Shown piece by piece: positions 8,442 to 16,978 of a stretch of 64,000 nt of DNA. Source of the DNA: JAYOFM01 sp038117225. GTDB taxonomy: Bacteria > Pseudomonadota > Alphaproteobacteria > Rhodospirillales > Casp-alpha2. Each line of letters starts with the position of its first letter. Within the stretch, counting starts at the first letter, position 1. The position numbers were made by a program, and so were the translations under genes. The stretch spans positions 1-64,000 of the forward strand of contig JAYOFM010000002.1 in NCBI GenBank assembly GCA_038117225.1, in the 5' to 3' direction. The notes below the pieces were generated by a model. That model was not told the DNA's origin, made no database searches, and saw only the letters and a program-made list of their open reading frames with translations.

Positions 8442-9649
8442 TGGATTTTTCCCTGTCCCCCGAAGTCGATGAAACCCGCCGGGCGATCCGCGCCTTCGTC
8501 GAGGATCGGCTGTTTGCGATCGAGGTCGACCGGGCCAATTTCGACGCCCATGAAAACATCCGCGAGGACGTGCTGAGCGCCGTGCGAGCCGATGCCAAGG
8601 CGGCGGGTTTGTGGGCGTTGAGCATGCCGGTGGCGCGCGGTGGCCGTGGCTTCGATACCGTCGGCATGGCGGCGTGCTACGAGGAAATGAACCGTTCGAT
8701 CTTCGGCCCCGTGGTGTTCAACGCGGCGGCGCCCGACGACGGAAACATGTTCATTCTCAACCGGGTCGCCACCGAAGCGCAGAAAGACCGCTGGTTGCAA
8801 CCGATCATCGATGGTCGCATGCGTTCCGCCCTGGCCATGACCGAACCGGCTCCCGGCGCCGGCTCAGACCCCGCCGGCATGATGCAGACGCGTGCTGTCC
8901 GTGACGGCGACAACTGGCGCATCAGCGGGCGCAAATGGTTCATCACCGGCGCCGAGGTAGCCGAACACTTCATCGTACTGGCCCGCACTTCGGACGATGA
9001 CCGCCGCAACCTGACCGCCTTCCTGTTCCACCGGGATGATCCTGGTTGGAAGATCATCCGCCGCATCGCCATCATGGGACCGGAAGAACACGGCGGCCAT
9101 TGCGAGCTCGAATTCGACGGCCTGATGGTGCCCGACGAAAACCGCCTGATGGGCGAGGGCGAGGGCATGAAATGCGTGCAGATCCGCCTCGGCACCGCGC
9201 GTCTGACCCATTGCATGCGCTGGCTCGGCATGGCGCGTCGCGCGCTCGAAATCGCGTTGGAGAACGTGGAAAGCCGCGAGGCTTTCGGCGGCAAATTGAT
9301 CGACAAGGAAAGCGTGCAGATGATGCTCGGCGACGCCGCCATGGGCATCCACACCGGCCGCTTGCTGACCATGCATGCGGCGTGGACGCTGGATCAGGGC
9401 AGCCGGGCGCGCATGGAGGTCTCGGCGGCCAAGAACGCGGTCGCCGATATTTTGCATCATTGCGTCGACACGGCGATCCAACTGCTTGGCGCCAAGGGTT
9501 ATTCCAAGGACACGCTGCTGGAATGGATGTACCGCTACGCCCGCCAGGCGCGTCTGGTGGACGGTGCGTCGGAAGTCCACAAGATGGTCATCGCCCGCAT
9601 CCTACGCGAAAAAGGCAAGGATCTGTGGTCCTGGGGCGCGGAAGATTGA
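8441..9649 (+). CDS. Acyl-CoA dehydrogenase, ACAD10/11- and LvaC-like
   Basis: A 402-residue FAD acyl-CoA dehydrogenase. ALAMTEPAPGAGSDPAGM (near 128-145) and WFITGAEVA (near 166-174) form the flavin and substrate site, and the C-terminus carries LLGAKGYSKDT and VDGASEVHKMVIAR, the latter typical of the ACAD10/ACAD11 branch. Those relatives work with an APH-type kinase: the kinase phosphorylates a 4-hydroxyacyl-CoA and the dehydrogenase-fold partner removes phosphate to give an enoyl-CoA. The kinase-like gene sits three bases downstream, supporting that reading. The start codon overlaps the SDR stop (TAATG). At 402 residues it is much shorter than DmdC-type enzymes of about 600. Confidence 0.83.
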   Translation: MDFSLSPEVDETRRAIRAFVEDRLFAIEVDRANFDAHENIREDVLSAVRADAKAAGLWALSMPVARGGRGFDTVGMAACYEEMNRSIFGPVVFNAAAPDDGNMFILNRVATEAQKDRWLQPIIDGRMRSALAMTEPAPGAGSDPAGMMQTRAVRDGDNWRISGRKWFITGAEVAEHFIVLARTSDDDRRNLTAFLFHRDDPGWKIIRRIAIMGPEEHGGHCELEFDGLMVPDENRLMGEGEGMKCVQIRLGTARLTHCMRWLGMARRALEIALENVESREAFGGKLIDKESVQMMLGDAAMGIHTGRLLTMHAAWTLDQGSRARMEVSAAKNAVADILHHCVDTAIQLLGAKGYSKDTLLEWMYRYARQARLVDGASEVHKMVIARILREKGKDLWSWGAED

Positions 9650-9652
9650 TCC

Positions 9653-10660
9653 TTGGCCATTGACCCCGCGATCCGCGACAGCCTGCAGACCTATTTGAGC
9701 GAGCGTTCCGGCGCCCCCGTCGCGATCACGCGGCTGGAACCGTTGTCGGGCGGCGCGGTGCAGGAAAACTGGCGGCTCGACATCACCGTCGACGGTGGCG
9801 AATGGCCCGGCGCCCACGAATTGGTTTTGAAGAAGGACGCCCCCAGCGCCATCGCCGCCAGCCGCGGCCGCGCGGAGGAATACCGACTGCTGAAATGGGC
9901 CGAAAAAGCCGGCGTCGTGGTGCCCAAGCCCTGCCTGATCTGCGAGGACACCGCCGTCATCGGCGCGCCGTTCTTCGTCATGCATCGGGTCGAGGGGGAA
10001 GCCGCCGGTTTTCGCGTGGTCAAACGTGGCGCCAACGAGGCGTTGGCGGCGTCCTTGGGCGCCAATCTGGCGCGCATTCACGGTATGGCGCCGCCGGCCA
10101 CCGAAGCCGGTTTCCTCGGTACGCCACCGGACAATCCGGCCGAGGCGGTCATCGCCACCTGCCGCCGCGATCTAGACGCCTTGCCCGAGCCGCACCCGGC
10201 GATCGAATGGGGCCTGGCCTGGCTGCAACGCAACGCACCGGTGCCGGGCGATGTGGTGCTCTGCCACCGGGATTTCCGCACCGGAAACTTGATGGTTTCC
10301 GACGATGGTGATTTGGCGGCCATTCTCGATTGGGAGTTCGCCGGCTGGAGCGATCCGCTGGAGGACTTCGGCTGGTTCTGCGCCGCCTGCTGGCGTTTCG
10401 GCGCGCGAGACCGAGAAGCCGGTGGCATTGGTTCCCGCCAGGCCTTCCACGCCGGATACAAGGAAGTTTCCGGCAAAAATATCGATCCCGCCCGCATCCG
10501 CTACTGGGAAGTCATGGCGCATGTGCGTTGGGCGGTCATCGCCCTGCAACAGGCCGATCGGTTCGTCAGTGGGGGCGAACGGAATCTGGAAGCCGCCCTG
10601 ACCGCTCACGTGGTGCCCGAGCTCGAATTGGAAATCCTCACCATGACGGAACCCGCCTGA
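9653..10660 (+). CDS. APH-family kinase, LvaA/ACAD10-like
   Basis: A 335-residue aminoglycoside-phosphotransferase-fold protein. The catalytic loop is LCHRDFRTGNLM (His205, Asp207, Asn212) and the metal Asp226 lies in AILDWEFA. The gene is wedged between an ACAD and a DUF6285 gene, which is the lva and ACAD10/11 context, so the substrate is more likely a 4-hydroxyacyl-CoA than an antibiotic. No in-frame ATG precedes the conserved N-terminus. I take TTG at 9653, three bases after the dehydrogenase stop, as the start; its ribosome site is weak, so translational coupling is likely. Resistance to aminoglycosides is not suggested by anything here. Confidence 0.8.
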   Translation: MAIDPAIRDSLQTYLSERSGAPVAITRLEPLSGGAVQENWRLDITVDGGEWPGAHELVLKKDAPSAIAASRGRAEEYRLLKWAEKAGVVVPKPCLICEDTAVIGAPFFVMHRVEGEAAGFRVVKRGANEALAASLGANLARIHGMAPPATEAGFLGTPPDNPAEAVIATCRRDLDALPEPHPAIEWGLAWLQRNAPVPGDVVLCHRDFRTGNLMVSDDGDLAAILDWEFAGWSDPLEDFGWFCAACWRFGARDREAGGIGSRQAFHAGYKEVSGKNIDPARIRYWEVMAHVRWAVIALQQADRFVSGGERNLEAALTAHVVPELELEILTMTEPA

Positions 10661-11019
10661 TGCGTCCCAATCCTTCTCTCGCCGACCTGCTCGATCTGGC
10701 CCGTCAGGTGTTGCGCGACGATGTTGCCGGCGACCTCTCCGGTGGTGCGAGATATAAAGCGCTGATGGCGGCCAATGCCATGGCTATCGTCGGTCGCCAG
10801 ATCACCGCTGGCGACGAACCGGCCGCCGCCGCGCGAGCCCGCCTCGTCACAATCCTCGGCCGTAGCGGCACGTTGCTGGAATTGGAAGCCGTGTTGGCGA
10901 AAACGCTGCGCGACGGCAGTTTGCCAGCCGACCAGACGGGGGCGGTTCACGCCTATCTTGTGGAAACGACGCGGACGAAACTGGGCGAGAGCAATCCGCG
11001 CGCGTTGGACAAGGCGTAG
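10660..11019 (+). CDS. DUF6285 small protein, LvaB-like
   Basis: A 119-residue helical protein whose start overlaps the kinase stop (TGATG). The pattern RPNPSLADLLDLARQVLRDD at the N-terminus, then ALMAANAMAIVGRQI and a C-terminal ESNPRALDK, fits DUF6285. These small proteins accompany APH-type kinases; in Pseudomonas putida the small LvaB is needed with LvaA for phosphorylation of 4-hydroxyvaleryl-CoA. I therefore see this as the kinase partner. It is the last gene of the five-gene operon and ends just before the convergent EmrB-like gene. Confidence 0.75.
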   Translation: MRPNPSLADLLDLARQVLRDDVAGDLSGGARYKALMAANAMAIVGRQITAGDEPAAAARARLVTILGRSGTLLELEAVLAKTLRDGSLPADQTGAVHAYLVETTRTKLGESNPRALDKA

Positions 11020-11022
11020 CCT

Positions 11023-12549
11023 TTAGGACGCGGCGCCCGGTTTCGCCACCGGTTGAATTAGAAACACCAGCGGCAGGACAAGCACGCAGGCCAAGGTGTA
11101 GAGGCCGAAGGCGTTTAGAAATCCGATCATTTGCGCCTGATCGATGAGTTCGGCGTTGAGCCGCGCGAGGTCCGCCAGATTGCCGAGATCATAAACCGCG
11201 CCATAGTCGAAATTACGCAATGCCTCGTTATAGGGGGAGATGAATTCGCTCAGGTGTGCGTGTTTCTTGGCTGATTCGCGGATGATCGTGGTGACGCTGA
11301 GGGAGATGAAGATGCTGGAGCCGATGTTGCGCAACAGATGAAACATCGACGAGGTCTCGGCCATGTGGGCGGTGTCGATGCGGGCGAACGTGGAAACCGT
11401 TAGCGGCACCCATATCAAGCCCACTGCCAGGCCCTGCGCTAGGCTGGCGGCCATGACGTCGACAATGGAGACATCCATGGTGAAGCCCATCATGTGCCAC
11501 CCGGACCATGCCTGGATGAGAAAACCAAGCGTGATGCCGAAGCGAACATCAATGCGCGAAACCCAATTGGCGATGAAGAAGCCGAACAGGGCGCCGCATC
11601 CCCGCCCGGCGATCAAGATGCCGATGATGGATTCCGGATAGCCGCCCAAGTCCTTCAACATGCTCGGCATGATTACCATGGGGGTGAAATTGAGCATGCC
11701 ATACACGGTGACGATGATGAGGCCGAGGGCGTAGTTGCGGTTGGCGAGCAGCCGCAGGTTCAACAGCGGCGAACGCGATGCCAGGCTGTGCAGAACATAG
11801 ATGGAGAAGGCCGCGAGGCCGATCGCGGTTTCTCCGACGATCTCGCTGGAGTCGAACCAATCGGCACGTTGGCCGCGGTCGAGGATGAGTTGCAGGCAGG
11901 TCAACGCGACCGACAACGCCAGAAAACCGGTCCAGGCGAAATCGACGCGGTCCTTCTTGCCCTTGTCCGGCAACAGCACCCACAACATGGAGAGCGCGAT
12001 GGAGGCCATGGGCACGATCATGAAGAACGCCCAGCGCCAGTTGAAAATCTCGCTCAGAATTCCGCCGAACACCGGGCCGAAAATCGGACCGACGACCACG
12101 CCCATGCCGAACAGAGAGGTCGCCATGCCATGCTGGTGCTTGGGGAACGAGCTCAGCACGACGGCCTGTGCCATGGGGATCAATGGGGCGCCCAGTCCGC
12201 CCTGCAGGATACGAAAGAAGACCAGTTGTTCGAGGTTCTGCGACAGGCCGCAAAACAGCGTCGACAGAGTGAAGCCACTCAGACAGGTTAGGGTGACGCC
12301 GCGCCAGCCCCAGCGCCCGGTCAACCAACCGGTCAGCGGTGTCACCACGGCGGTCGCCAGAATATTGAATGTCACCGTCCAGGAAATTTGATCCGGCGTC
12401 GCCGACAACGCACCCTGCATCTGCGGCAGGATCACGCCGACGACGAGAATAGTCATGGAATACAGCGTCGCCATGGTGACGATGGCGCCCAACAGGAACC
12501 ACCGTTGCCGGTCCGTGGCATCATCCAGGGTGGCGACGGCGGTTGTCAT
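11023..12549 (-). CDS. DHA2-family MFS drug:H+ antiporter (EmrB-like)
   Basis: A 508-residue inner-membrane protein with about 14 membrane segments. The signature near residues 70-90, LTGWLTGRWGWRGV, is MFS motif A of DHA2 exporters, and the antiporter motif C appears as LFGMGVVVGPIFGPVFGG. It lies 53 bases downstream of a HlyD/EmrA-type adaptor on the same strand, the classical EmrAB arrangement for pumping hydrophobic toxic compounds across the envelope with an outer-membrane channel. No TolC-like gene and no local regulator are in the window. The start is ATG with a weak ribosome site. Confidence 0.88.
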   Translation of the reverse strand: MTTAVATLDDATDRQRWFLLGAIVTMATLYSMTILVVGVILPQMQGALSATPDQISWTVTFNILATAVVTPLTGWLTGRWGWRGVTLTCLSGFTLSTLFCGLSQNLEQLVFFRILQGGLGAPLIPMAQAVVLSSFPKHQHGMATSLFGMGVVVGPIFGPVFGGILSEIFNWRWAFFMIVPMASIALSMLWVLLPDKGKKDRVDFAWTGFLALSVALTCLQLILDRGQRADWFDSSEIVGETAIGLAAFSIYVLHSLASRSPLLNLRLLANRNYALGLIIVTVYGMLNFTPMVIMPSMLKDLGGYPESIIGILIAGRGCGALFGFFIANWVSRIDVRFGITLGFLIQAWSGWHMMGFTMDVSIVDVMAASLAQGLAVGLIWVPLTVSTFARIDTAHMAETSSMFHLLRNIGSSIFISLSVTTIIRESAKKHAHLSEFISPYNEALRNFDYGAVYDLGNLADLARLNAELIDQAQMIGFLNAFGLYTLACVLVLPLVFLIQPVAKPGAAS

Positions 12550-12602
12550 CGGCGGGACGCAGGGTTACGGGGCACGGGCGCGGTGATTCTTCCGATCCGC
12601 CG

Positions 12603-13676
12603 TCAAGGTTTGTCGCGCTGGCCGGTCGCCGCCGATACCTGCTTGATGAAGGTATCAAGCCGGCGCTCGTGGCCGGTGTCGATCTTCACCGTCACGGTCA
12701 TGCCGGCCCTAAGTTGCGGCATGTTCGGCACGGGATTCAGCCGCAGCTTGATCGGTATACGCTGCACGACCTTGACCCAATTCCCGGTCGCGTTTTGCGC
12801 CGGAAGCAGCGCGAACTCGGCGCCGGTGGCCGGGCTGATGCTTTCAACCACGGCGTTCCAGGTGCGATCGGGATAGCTGTCAATTTCCACCTCGGCCGTT
12901 TGGCCGACGTTCACGTGGGTCAGATGAACTTCCTTCAAGTTGGCTTCGATCCAGGGATCGCCGGTAGCCACCAGCGGAAACACGCTCTCGCCGGCATCCA
13001 CCTGCTCGCCAGCCTCAAGCGTCACCTTGCCCAAATAACCGGATACCGGCGCGTGGATCAAAGTTCGCGCCAGATCGAGGGCGGCGCGCGCGCGTTCCGC
13101 CTCGGCGCGCATGTAGCGGGGGTGTCGCTCCACCGCGATGTCCGGTTGCCCGCCGAGTTCCGCGATCACCATGAGCCGGCGTTGGCGAAAGGCTTCGAGC
13201 CGCTGGCGGGCGGTCGCCAGATCATGTTCCGCCGCCTCGAAGCGGGCCCGCGAGCCATGACCCTTGCCGCTCAATTCGCGTTGGCGTTCGTATTCCAGTT
13301 CGAGATATCGGATACGTTCGTTGGCGGCGCGGATTTCGACCTCGCTTTCGCGATAGCGGGCGCGCAGGGAATCCACCTCCTGACGTACAGACGCCAACTC
13401 GGCGGTGGCGGTCGCCAGATCAATGCGAAACGGCTCCGCATCGATTTCGAACAACACCGCGCCGGCTTCCACGTATTGATTATCGTCGACCAGAACACGG
13501 GCAACCCGGCCGTCGATCTCGGCGCTGATGGCGATCACGTCGGCGCGCACGTAAGCGTTCTCGGTCGATACGTAACGGCCGCCGACAAGATAGAAATAGC
13601 CGCCGGCAGCCAGCGCCGCCATCGGAAGGATGGAGAACAGGATCAGCCGTTGAATTTTTTGGCGACGGGTACTCAT
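12603..13676 (-). CDS. HlyD/EmrA-family membrane fusion protein
   Basis: A 357-residue periplasmic adaptor. One membrane helix near residues 10-30 (LILFSILPMAALAAGGYFYL), then the split lipoyl domain (ENAYVRADVIAISAEIDGRV and the later LIHAPVSGYLGKVTLEAGEQV half), a coiled-coil hairpin between them (about 95-180, rich in Arg, Glu and Leu) and a C-terminal beta-barrel. It links the EmrB-like transporter to an outer-membrane channel. I chose the ATG at 13676 because AGAGG lies five bases upstream; an upstream in-frame extension lacks family similarity. The 233-base spacer before it holds no convincing gene. Confidence 0.88.
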   Translation of the reverse strand: MSTRRQKIQRLILFSILPMAALAAGGYFYLVGGRYVSTENAYVRADVIAISAEIDGRVARVLVDDNQYVEAGAVLFEIDAEPFRIDLATATAELASVRQEVDSLRARYRESEVEIRAANERIRYLELEYERQRELSGKGHGSRARFEAAEHDLATARQRLEAFRQRRLMVIAELGGQPDIAVERHPRYMRAEAERARAALDLARTLIHAPVSGYLGKVTLEAGEQVDAGESVFPLVATGDPWIEANLKEVHLTHVNVGQTAEVEIDSYPDRTWNAVVESISPATGAEFALLPAQNATGNWVKVVQRIPIKLRLNPVPNMPQLRAGMTVTVKIDTGHERRLDTFIKQVSAATGQRDKP

Positions 13677-13909
13677 CGGGCCTCTTTGCCTCGTACCGGG
13701 ACAGTCCGTTGATCGCCCAGGCAATGTATCTCCACGGCATATTGTCTGGCGACTATAGGTGCCGCGACGGTGAGTGCTCATGATGTTTGGCGCATGCCAT
13801 CCGGCCCGTGCGACATGCCGAGCGGCGGCTCCATGTTACTTCATTCATGGCCGGTTTCAATGTAGCTTCGAGATATGTCCGCATCCACACGGGACCATGG
13901 TCTTCGCTA

Positions 13910-15526
13910 TCAGCGGTTCGCGTCGCCGGGTTCCATTGTCGCTCGCATGCGTGACGCCGCGCCGACTCCGGCCTCGGCGTAGATGTTGAAGACTTCATCC
14001 ACACCGTTTGCCTTCAGGCTGTCCTCTTCGTCCGGATAGAATGCGGTGGCGACGATCCAATTAGTGTATCCCCGCGCACGGATATGCCGGGCGGCCTCAG
14101 CATTGGCACTATGGTTTGGCATCGCCAGTAGGATGATGTCGACCGCCTCGTGACGCTCATCGAGTCGCGACCAGAAATCCGGGTGGGTGGCATCCCCGAG
14201 CACAACCCGGCGGCCGGCCGCGACGTTGTTCGTTACCTCCGCCTCGTCCAGGTCGATGCCGAGAACCTGCTTTTGCTGACCAACGCTCATTTCGTCGTAG
14301 GCGGCCCGCCCGACACGGCCCATGCCGAAAACCAGGACTTGATTGCCGACCAGAGGAATATCTTCGTCACCGGGTAGCCGCGCCGTGCTTTCAAAGCTTC
14401 GCAGGAATTGGTGAAACTTCGCGTACAGGGCATCCGCGAAAATGTTCAAAGGTGCGCTCAGGATGAACGAGGCCGACAGCGCCAGGGCGATCACTGTCAA
14501 CCACTCGTCCTGCAGCCATCCGGTACCGGTCGCGACAGCGGCGACGATCAATCCGAACTCCGAATAATTGCCAAGCACGGCCGCCCCGAGTGTGGCTCCA
14601 CGGGCGCGCAACCGAAACCGGGTTAGCAAGATGAAGAACAAGGAAATCTTGAACGGCAAGAGAACCAGGAGGATCAGTGCCGTCGCGAAGGTTTGCCAGG
14701 TCGGCAGTCCGGCCATGCCGATCATTAAGAAAAAACAGACGAGAAAGACATCCTTGAACCCCATCAAATTCTTCGAGAGCTCGCTCGCCCTTGGGTGCCC
14801 CGCGAGCATTGCACCCATGATGAGGGCGCCGAGATCGCCCTTCAATCCGACGGCCTCGAACAAGGAGGCGCCGCCCAACGCGATGGAGAACCCGAAGACG
14901 ACGAGAAGTTCCGAATGGCCACTGATCGAGAGCGTGGCGGCCAATATCCGGCGTGCCGGAATCAGGGCTAGCAGGGTCAGTGACCACATGGACGGCAGTT
15001 TTCCCGCCGATACGGCGACAAATGCCACGGCGGCAATATCCTGCATGACCAGGGCGCCGATCGCCACTTGGCCGAAACGCGAGAGCAAGGCGCCGCGATC
15101 CTCAAGGGTCTTGACCGCGAATACCGTACTCGAAAACGACAGGGCGAAGGCGACGATCAGAATAGCGAGAGAATCCAAGGTGTTAAAAAGCAAGAGACCG
15201 CTATGGCGCAGACCGAACAGCAGTCCCGCGGTTGCTGATATGGAAACCACCATGTGAATTGTCGTCGTGGCCCATATCTCGGGACGCGCTAGCGTGCTAA
15301 CCCGCAATTTCAGGCCGATGGTGAACAGCAGCAACGTTACGCCCAGATCGGCAATTTCCAGAAGGAACCGATCGCTTTCCGCGCCGAGAAACCGCAGGAC
15401 GAACCCCGCGATCAGAAACCCGAGCATCGGCGGCAGCCTAATCTGCTTGAAGATCAGGCCAAAGACGAACGCGATGGCGATCCAAACTGGGTCGCGATAG
15501 TCGATGGAGATCAGACCAGCATCCAC
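13910..15526 (-). CDS. CPA2 cation:proton antiporter with RCK domain (Kef/YbaL-like)
   Basis: A 538-residue protein. The first 380 residues form about 12-13 membrane helices of the Na+/H+ exchanger fold, including PMLGFLIAGFVL and the pore region GDLGALIMGAMLAGHP. A linker leads to a cytosolic RCK/TrkA-N domain beginning VLVFGMGRVGRAAYDEM near residue 395, with GIDLDE as the acidic end of the nucleotide site. Kef-type systems release K+ in exchange for protons under electrophile stress. There is no KefF/G-type partner here. The start is GTG. It is downstream of the aminotransferase gene on the same strand, with a 117-base gap containing a short inverted repeat. Confidence 0.85.
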   Translation of the reverse strand: MDAGLISIDYRDPVWIAIAFVFGLIFKQIRLPPMLGFLIAGFVLRFLGAESDRFLLEIADLGVTLLLFTIGLKLRVSTLARPEIWATTTIHMVVSISATAGLLFGLRHSGLLLFNTLDSLAILIVAFALSFSSTVFAVKTLEDRGALLSRFGQVAIGALVMQDIAAVAFVAVSAGKLPSMWSLTLLALIPARRILAATLSISGHSELLVVFGFSIALGGASLFEAVGLKGDLGALIMGAMLAGHPRASELSKNLMGFKDVFLVCFFLMIGMAGLPTWQTFATALILLVLLPFKISLFFILLTRFRLRARGATLGAAVLGNYSEFGLIVAAVATGTGWLQDEWLTVIALALSASFILSAPLNIFADALYAKFHQFLRSFESTARLPGDEDIPLVGNQVLVFGMGRVGRAAYDEMSVGQQKQVLGIDLDEAEVTNNVAAGRRVVLGDATHPDFWSRLDERHEAVDIILLAMPNHSANAEAARHIRARGYTNWIVATAFYPDEEDSLKANGVDEVFNIYAEAGVGAASRMRATMEPGDANR

Positions 15527-15549
15527 GTCGCGTCCATCCCGTCTTCAGC

Positions 15550-15568
15550 TACCCAAATGCGTTGGGTA
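15550..15568. repeat. Perfect inverted repeat in spacer
   Basis: TACCCAA, a five-base loop ATGCG, then TTGGGTA. The 7-bp stem lies between the aminotransferase stop and the antiporter start on the minus strand. There is no U-run after it, so it is not a typical rho-independent terminator. It may be a protein site or a weak RNA hairpin in the antiporter leader. Confidence 0.4.
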
Positions 15569-15643
15569 ACGTGGCGCGCCGCACCGCACGCTAGGTAGCC
15601 TTGGCTCTGGCCGGCCGCACTTTCTGCCACAACCGACAGCTCT

Positions 15644-16978
15644 TTAACCGGTGAAAATACCTGTATCCGCCATCTCACGCACCGTTGCCTCGAACGCATC
15701 GAGGGTGCGCGCGAGGTCATCATCGGTGTGGGCGGCGGAGGTGACGCCGCTCATGCGTGACATCAGGTCGATGCCCCTCTCGCCGAGGCCCCGGTTTAAC
15801 GCCGCCGATGCGGTCTTGGCCGAGGCGCGCACGTCCGCCGCCGGAATGTCGCGGATATCGGCGGATGGACACGGCCCGAAATAAAGGTGGAAGGTTGAAC
15901 TGTCGCCATAGGCGGTGCCTTCGACGCCGAGGCGACCGAGGACTTCGCGCATGCCTTCGCGCAGGGTTTCGGCGACGACGTCGGCGCGGGCCTGCGGCTC
16001 GCCCGTCGCCAGGTGTTTTAGGCAGGCGACGCCGGATGCCGCGGCCAGCGGATTGCCGTTGAAGGTGCCCTTGTGGGTTACCGCCGGGGTCATGGCGTCA
16101 ATGGTTTCGCCTGGGTCCAGGTAGCGCATGACCTCGCGCTTTCCGGCGACGGCGCCACCAGGCAGGCCGCCGGTGAGAATCTTCGCCAGGGTCGTCAAAT
16201 CGGGCGTGACGCCGTCGATAGCCTGACGGCCGCCTGGACTCCAGCGAAACCCGGTGATGACCTCGTCGAAGATCAGCACTAGACCGTGCGCATCGGCGAG
16301 GCGCCGGGCTTCGGCAAGGAAGCCGTCGGGCAGCGGCACGACGCCGTAGTTGGCACCCGAGGCCTCGACGATCAGGGTGCCGATATCGGCATCGCTGGCC
16401 AGGGTGCGTTCGATAACCTCCACGTCTGGCGGCGCCACCTGCACCAGATCGGCGATGGCATCGGGCACGCCCAGGCTGACCACCGCGTTGGCGCCCGGCG
16501 TCATGCCCTTCAGCACATGATCGTGCCAGCCGTGGTAGTGGCCGTCGATGCGAAGAATCCGAGGGCGCCCGGAGCGCGCGCGACCCAGGCGCATGGCCAG
16601 CATGGTTGATTCCGTGCCGGAGCCGGTGAAGCGCACTTGATCCGCCGATGGAATCAAATCGCTGATCAGGCCGGCCCATTCCAGTTCCAGCGGATGGCAG
16701 TCGGCGAAAAAAGTGCCCTTGGGCGCCTGTTCGACCAGAGCGGCGACGATGTCCGGGTGTGCGTGGCCGAGCAGCAGCGAGGCGCTGCCCATGGCGTAAT
16801 CGATGTATTCCTTGCCTTCGACATCCCACTTGCGGGCGCCGGCGGCGTGGCTGATGTATTTGGCGTGGGGTTCGGCATAGCGCGCTTCGTGCGCCACGCC
16901 GCCCGGCATCACGGTCCGGGCGCGCGCGGTCAGCGCCGCGTTGTCGTCGGTGTTTCTGGCGAATTGGTCGTCCATCAT
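15644..16978 (-). CDS. Class III aminotransferase, glutamate-1-semialdehyde aminomutase-like
   Basis: A 444-residue PLP enzyme. FDEVITGFR (237-245) holds the PLP-binding Asp and TLAKILTGGLPGG the Schiff-base Lys266; TGSGTESTMLAMRL near 118-131 is the phosphate site. It resembles GSA aminomutase (HemL) in fold and length, but its pairing with a 3-hydroxyacyl-CoA dehydrogenase by an ATGA overlap argues for a catabolic transaminase or aminomutase, not haem synthesis. The substrate is unknown. The start is the first of two ATG codons, both inside the overlap with the upstream gene. Confidence 0.8.
   Translation of the reverse strand: MMDDQFARNTDDNAALTARARTVMPGGVAHEARYAEPHAKYISHAAGARKWDVEGKEYIDYAMGSASLLLGHAHPDIVAALVEQAPKGTFFADCHPLELEWAGLISDLIPSADQVRFTGSGTESTMLAMRLGRARSGRPRILRIDGHYHGWHDHVLKGMTPGANAVVSLGVPDAIADLVQVAPPDVEVIERTLASDADIGTLIVEASGANYGVVPLPDGFLAEARRLADAHGLVLIFDEVITGFRWSPGGRQAIDGVTPDLTTLAKILTGGLPGGAVAGKREVMRYLDPGETIDAMTPAVTHKGTFNGNPLAAASGVACLKHLATGEPQARADVVAETLREGMREVLGRLGVEGTAYGDSSTFHLYFGPCPSADIRDIPAADVRASAKTASAALNRGLGERGIDLMSRMSGVTSAAHTDDDLARTLDAFEATVREMADTGIFTG

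Noticed and set aside
8441..9649. Calling the acyl-CoA dehydrogenase DmdC because a DmdA-like gene is nearby
   Set aside because: DmdC proteins are about 600 residues; this one is 402 and has ACAD10/11-type motifs with an APH-like partner.
9653..10660. Aminoglycoside resistance gene
   Set aside because: The APH fold is shared by many kinases and the lva-like operon context explains it better.
11549..12502. 317-codon minus-strand frame inside the EmrB-like gene
   Set aside because: Arg- and His-rich out-of-frame translation with no membrane pattern.
13677..13909. Possible small gene on the plus strand starting near 13774
   Set aside because: The frame runs into the antiporter gene antisense, has no ribosome site, and the translation is Arg- and Cys-rich without a domain.
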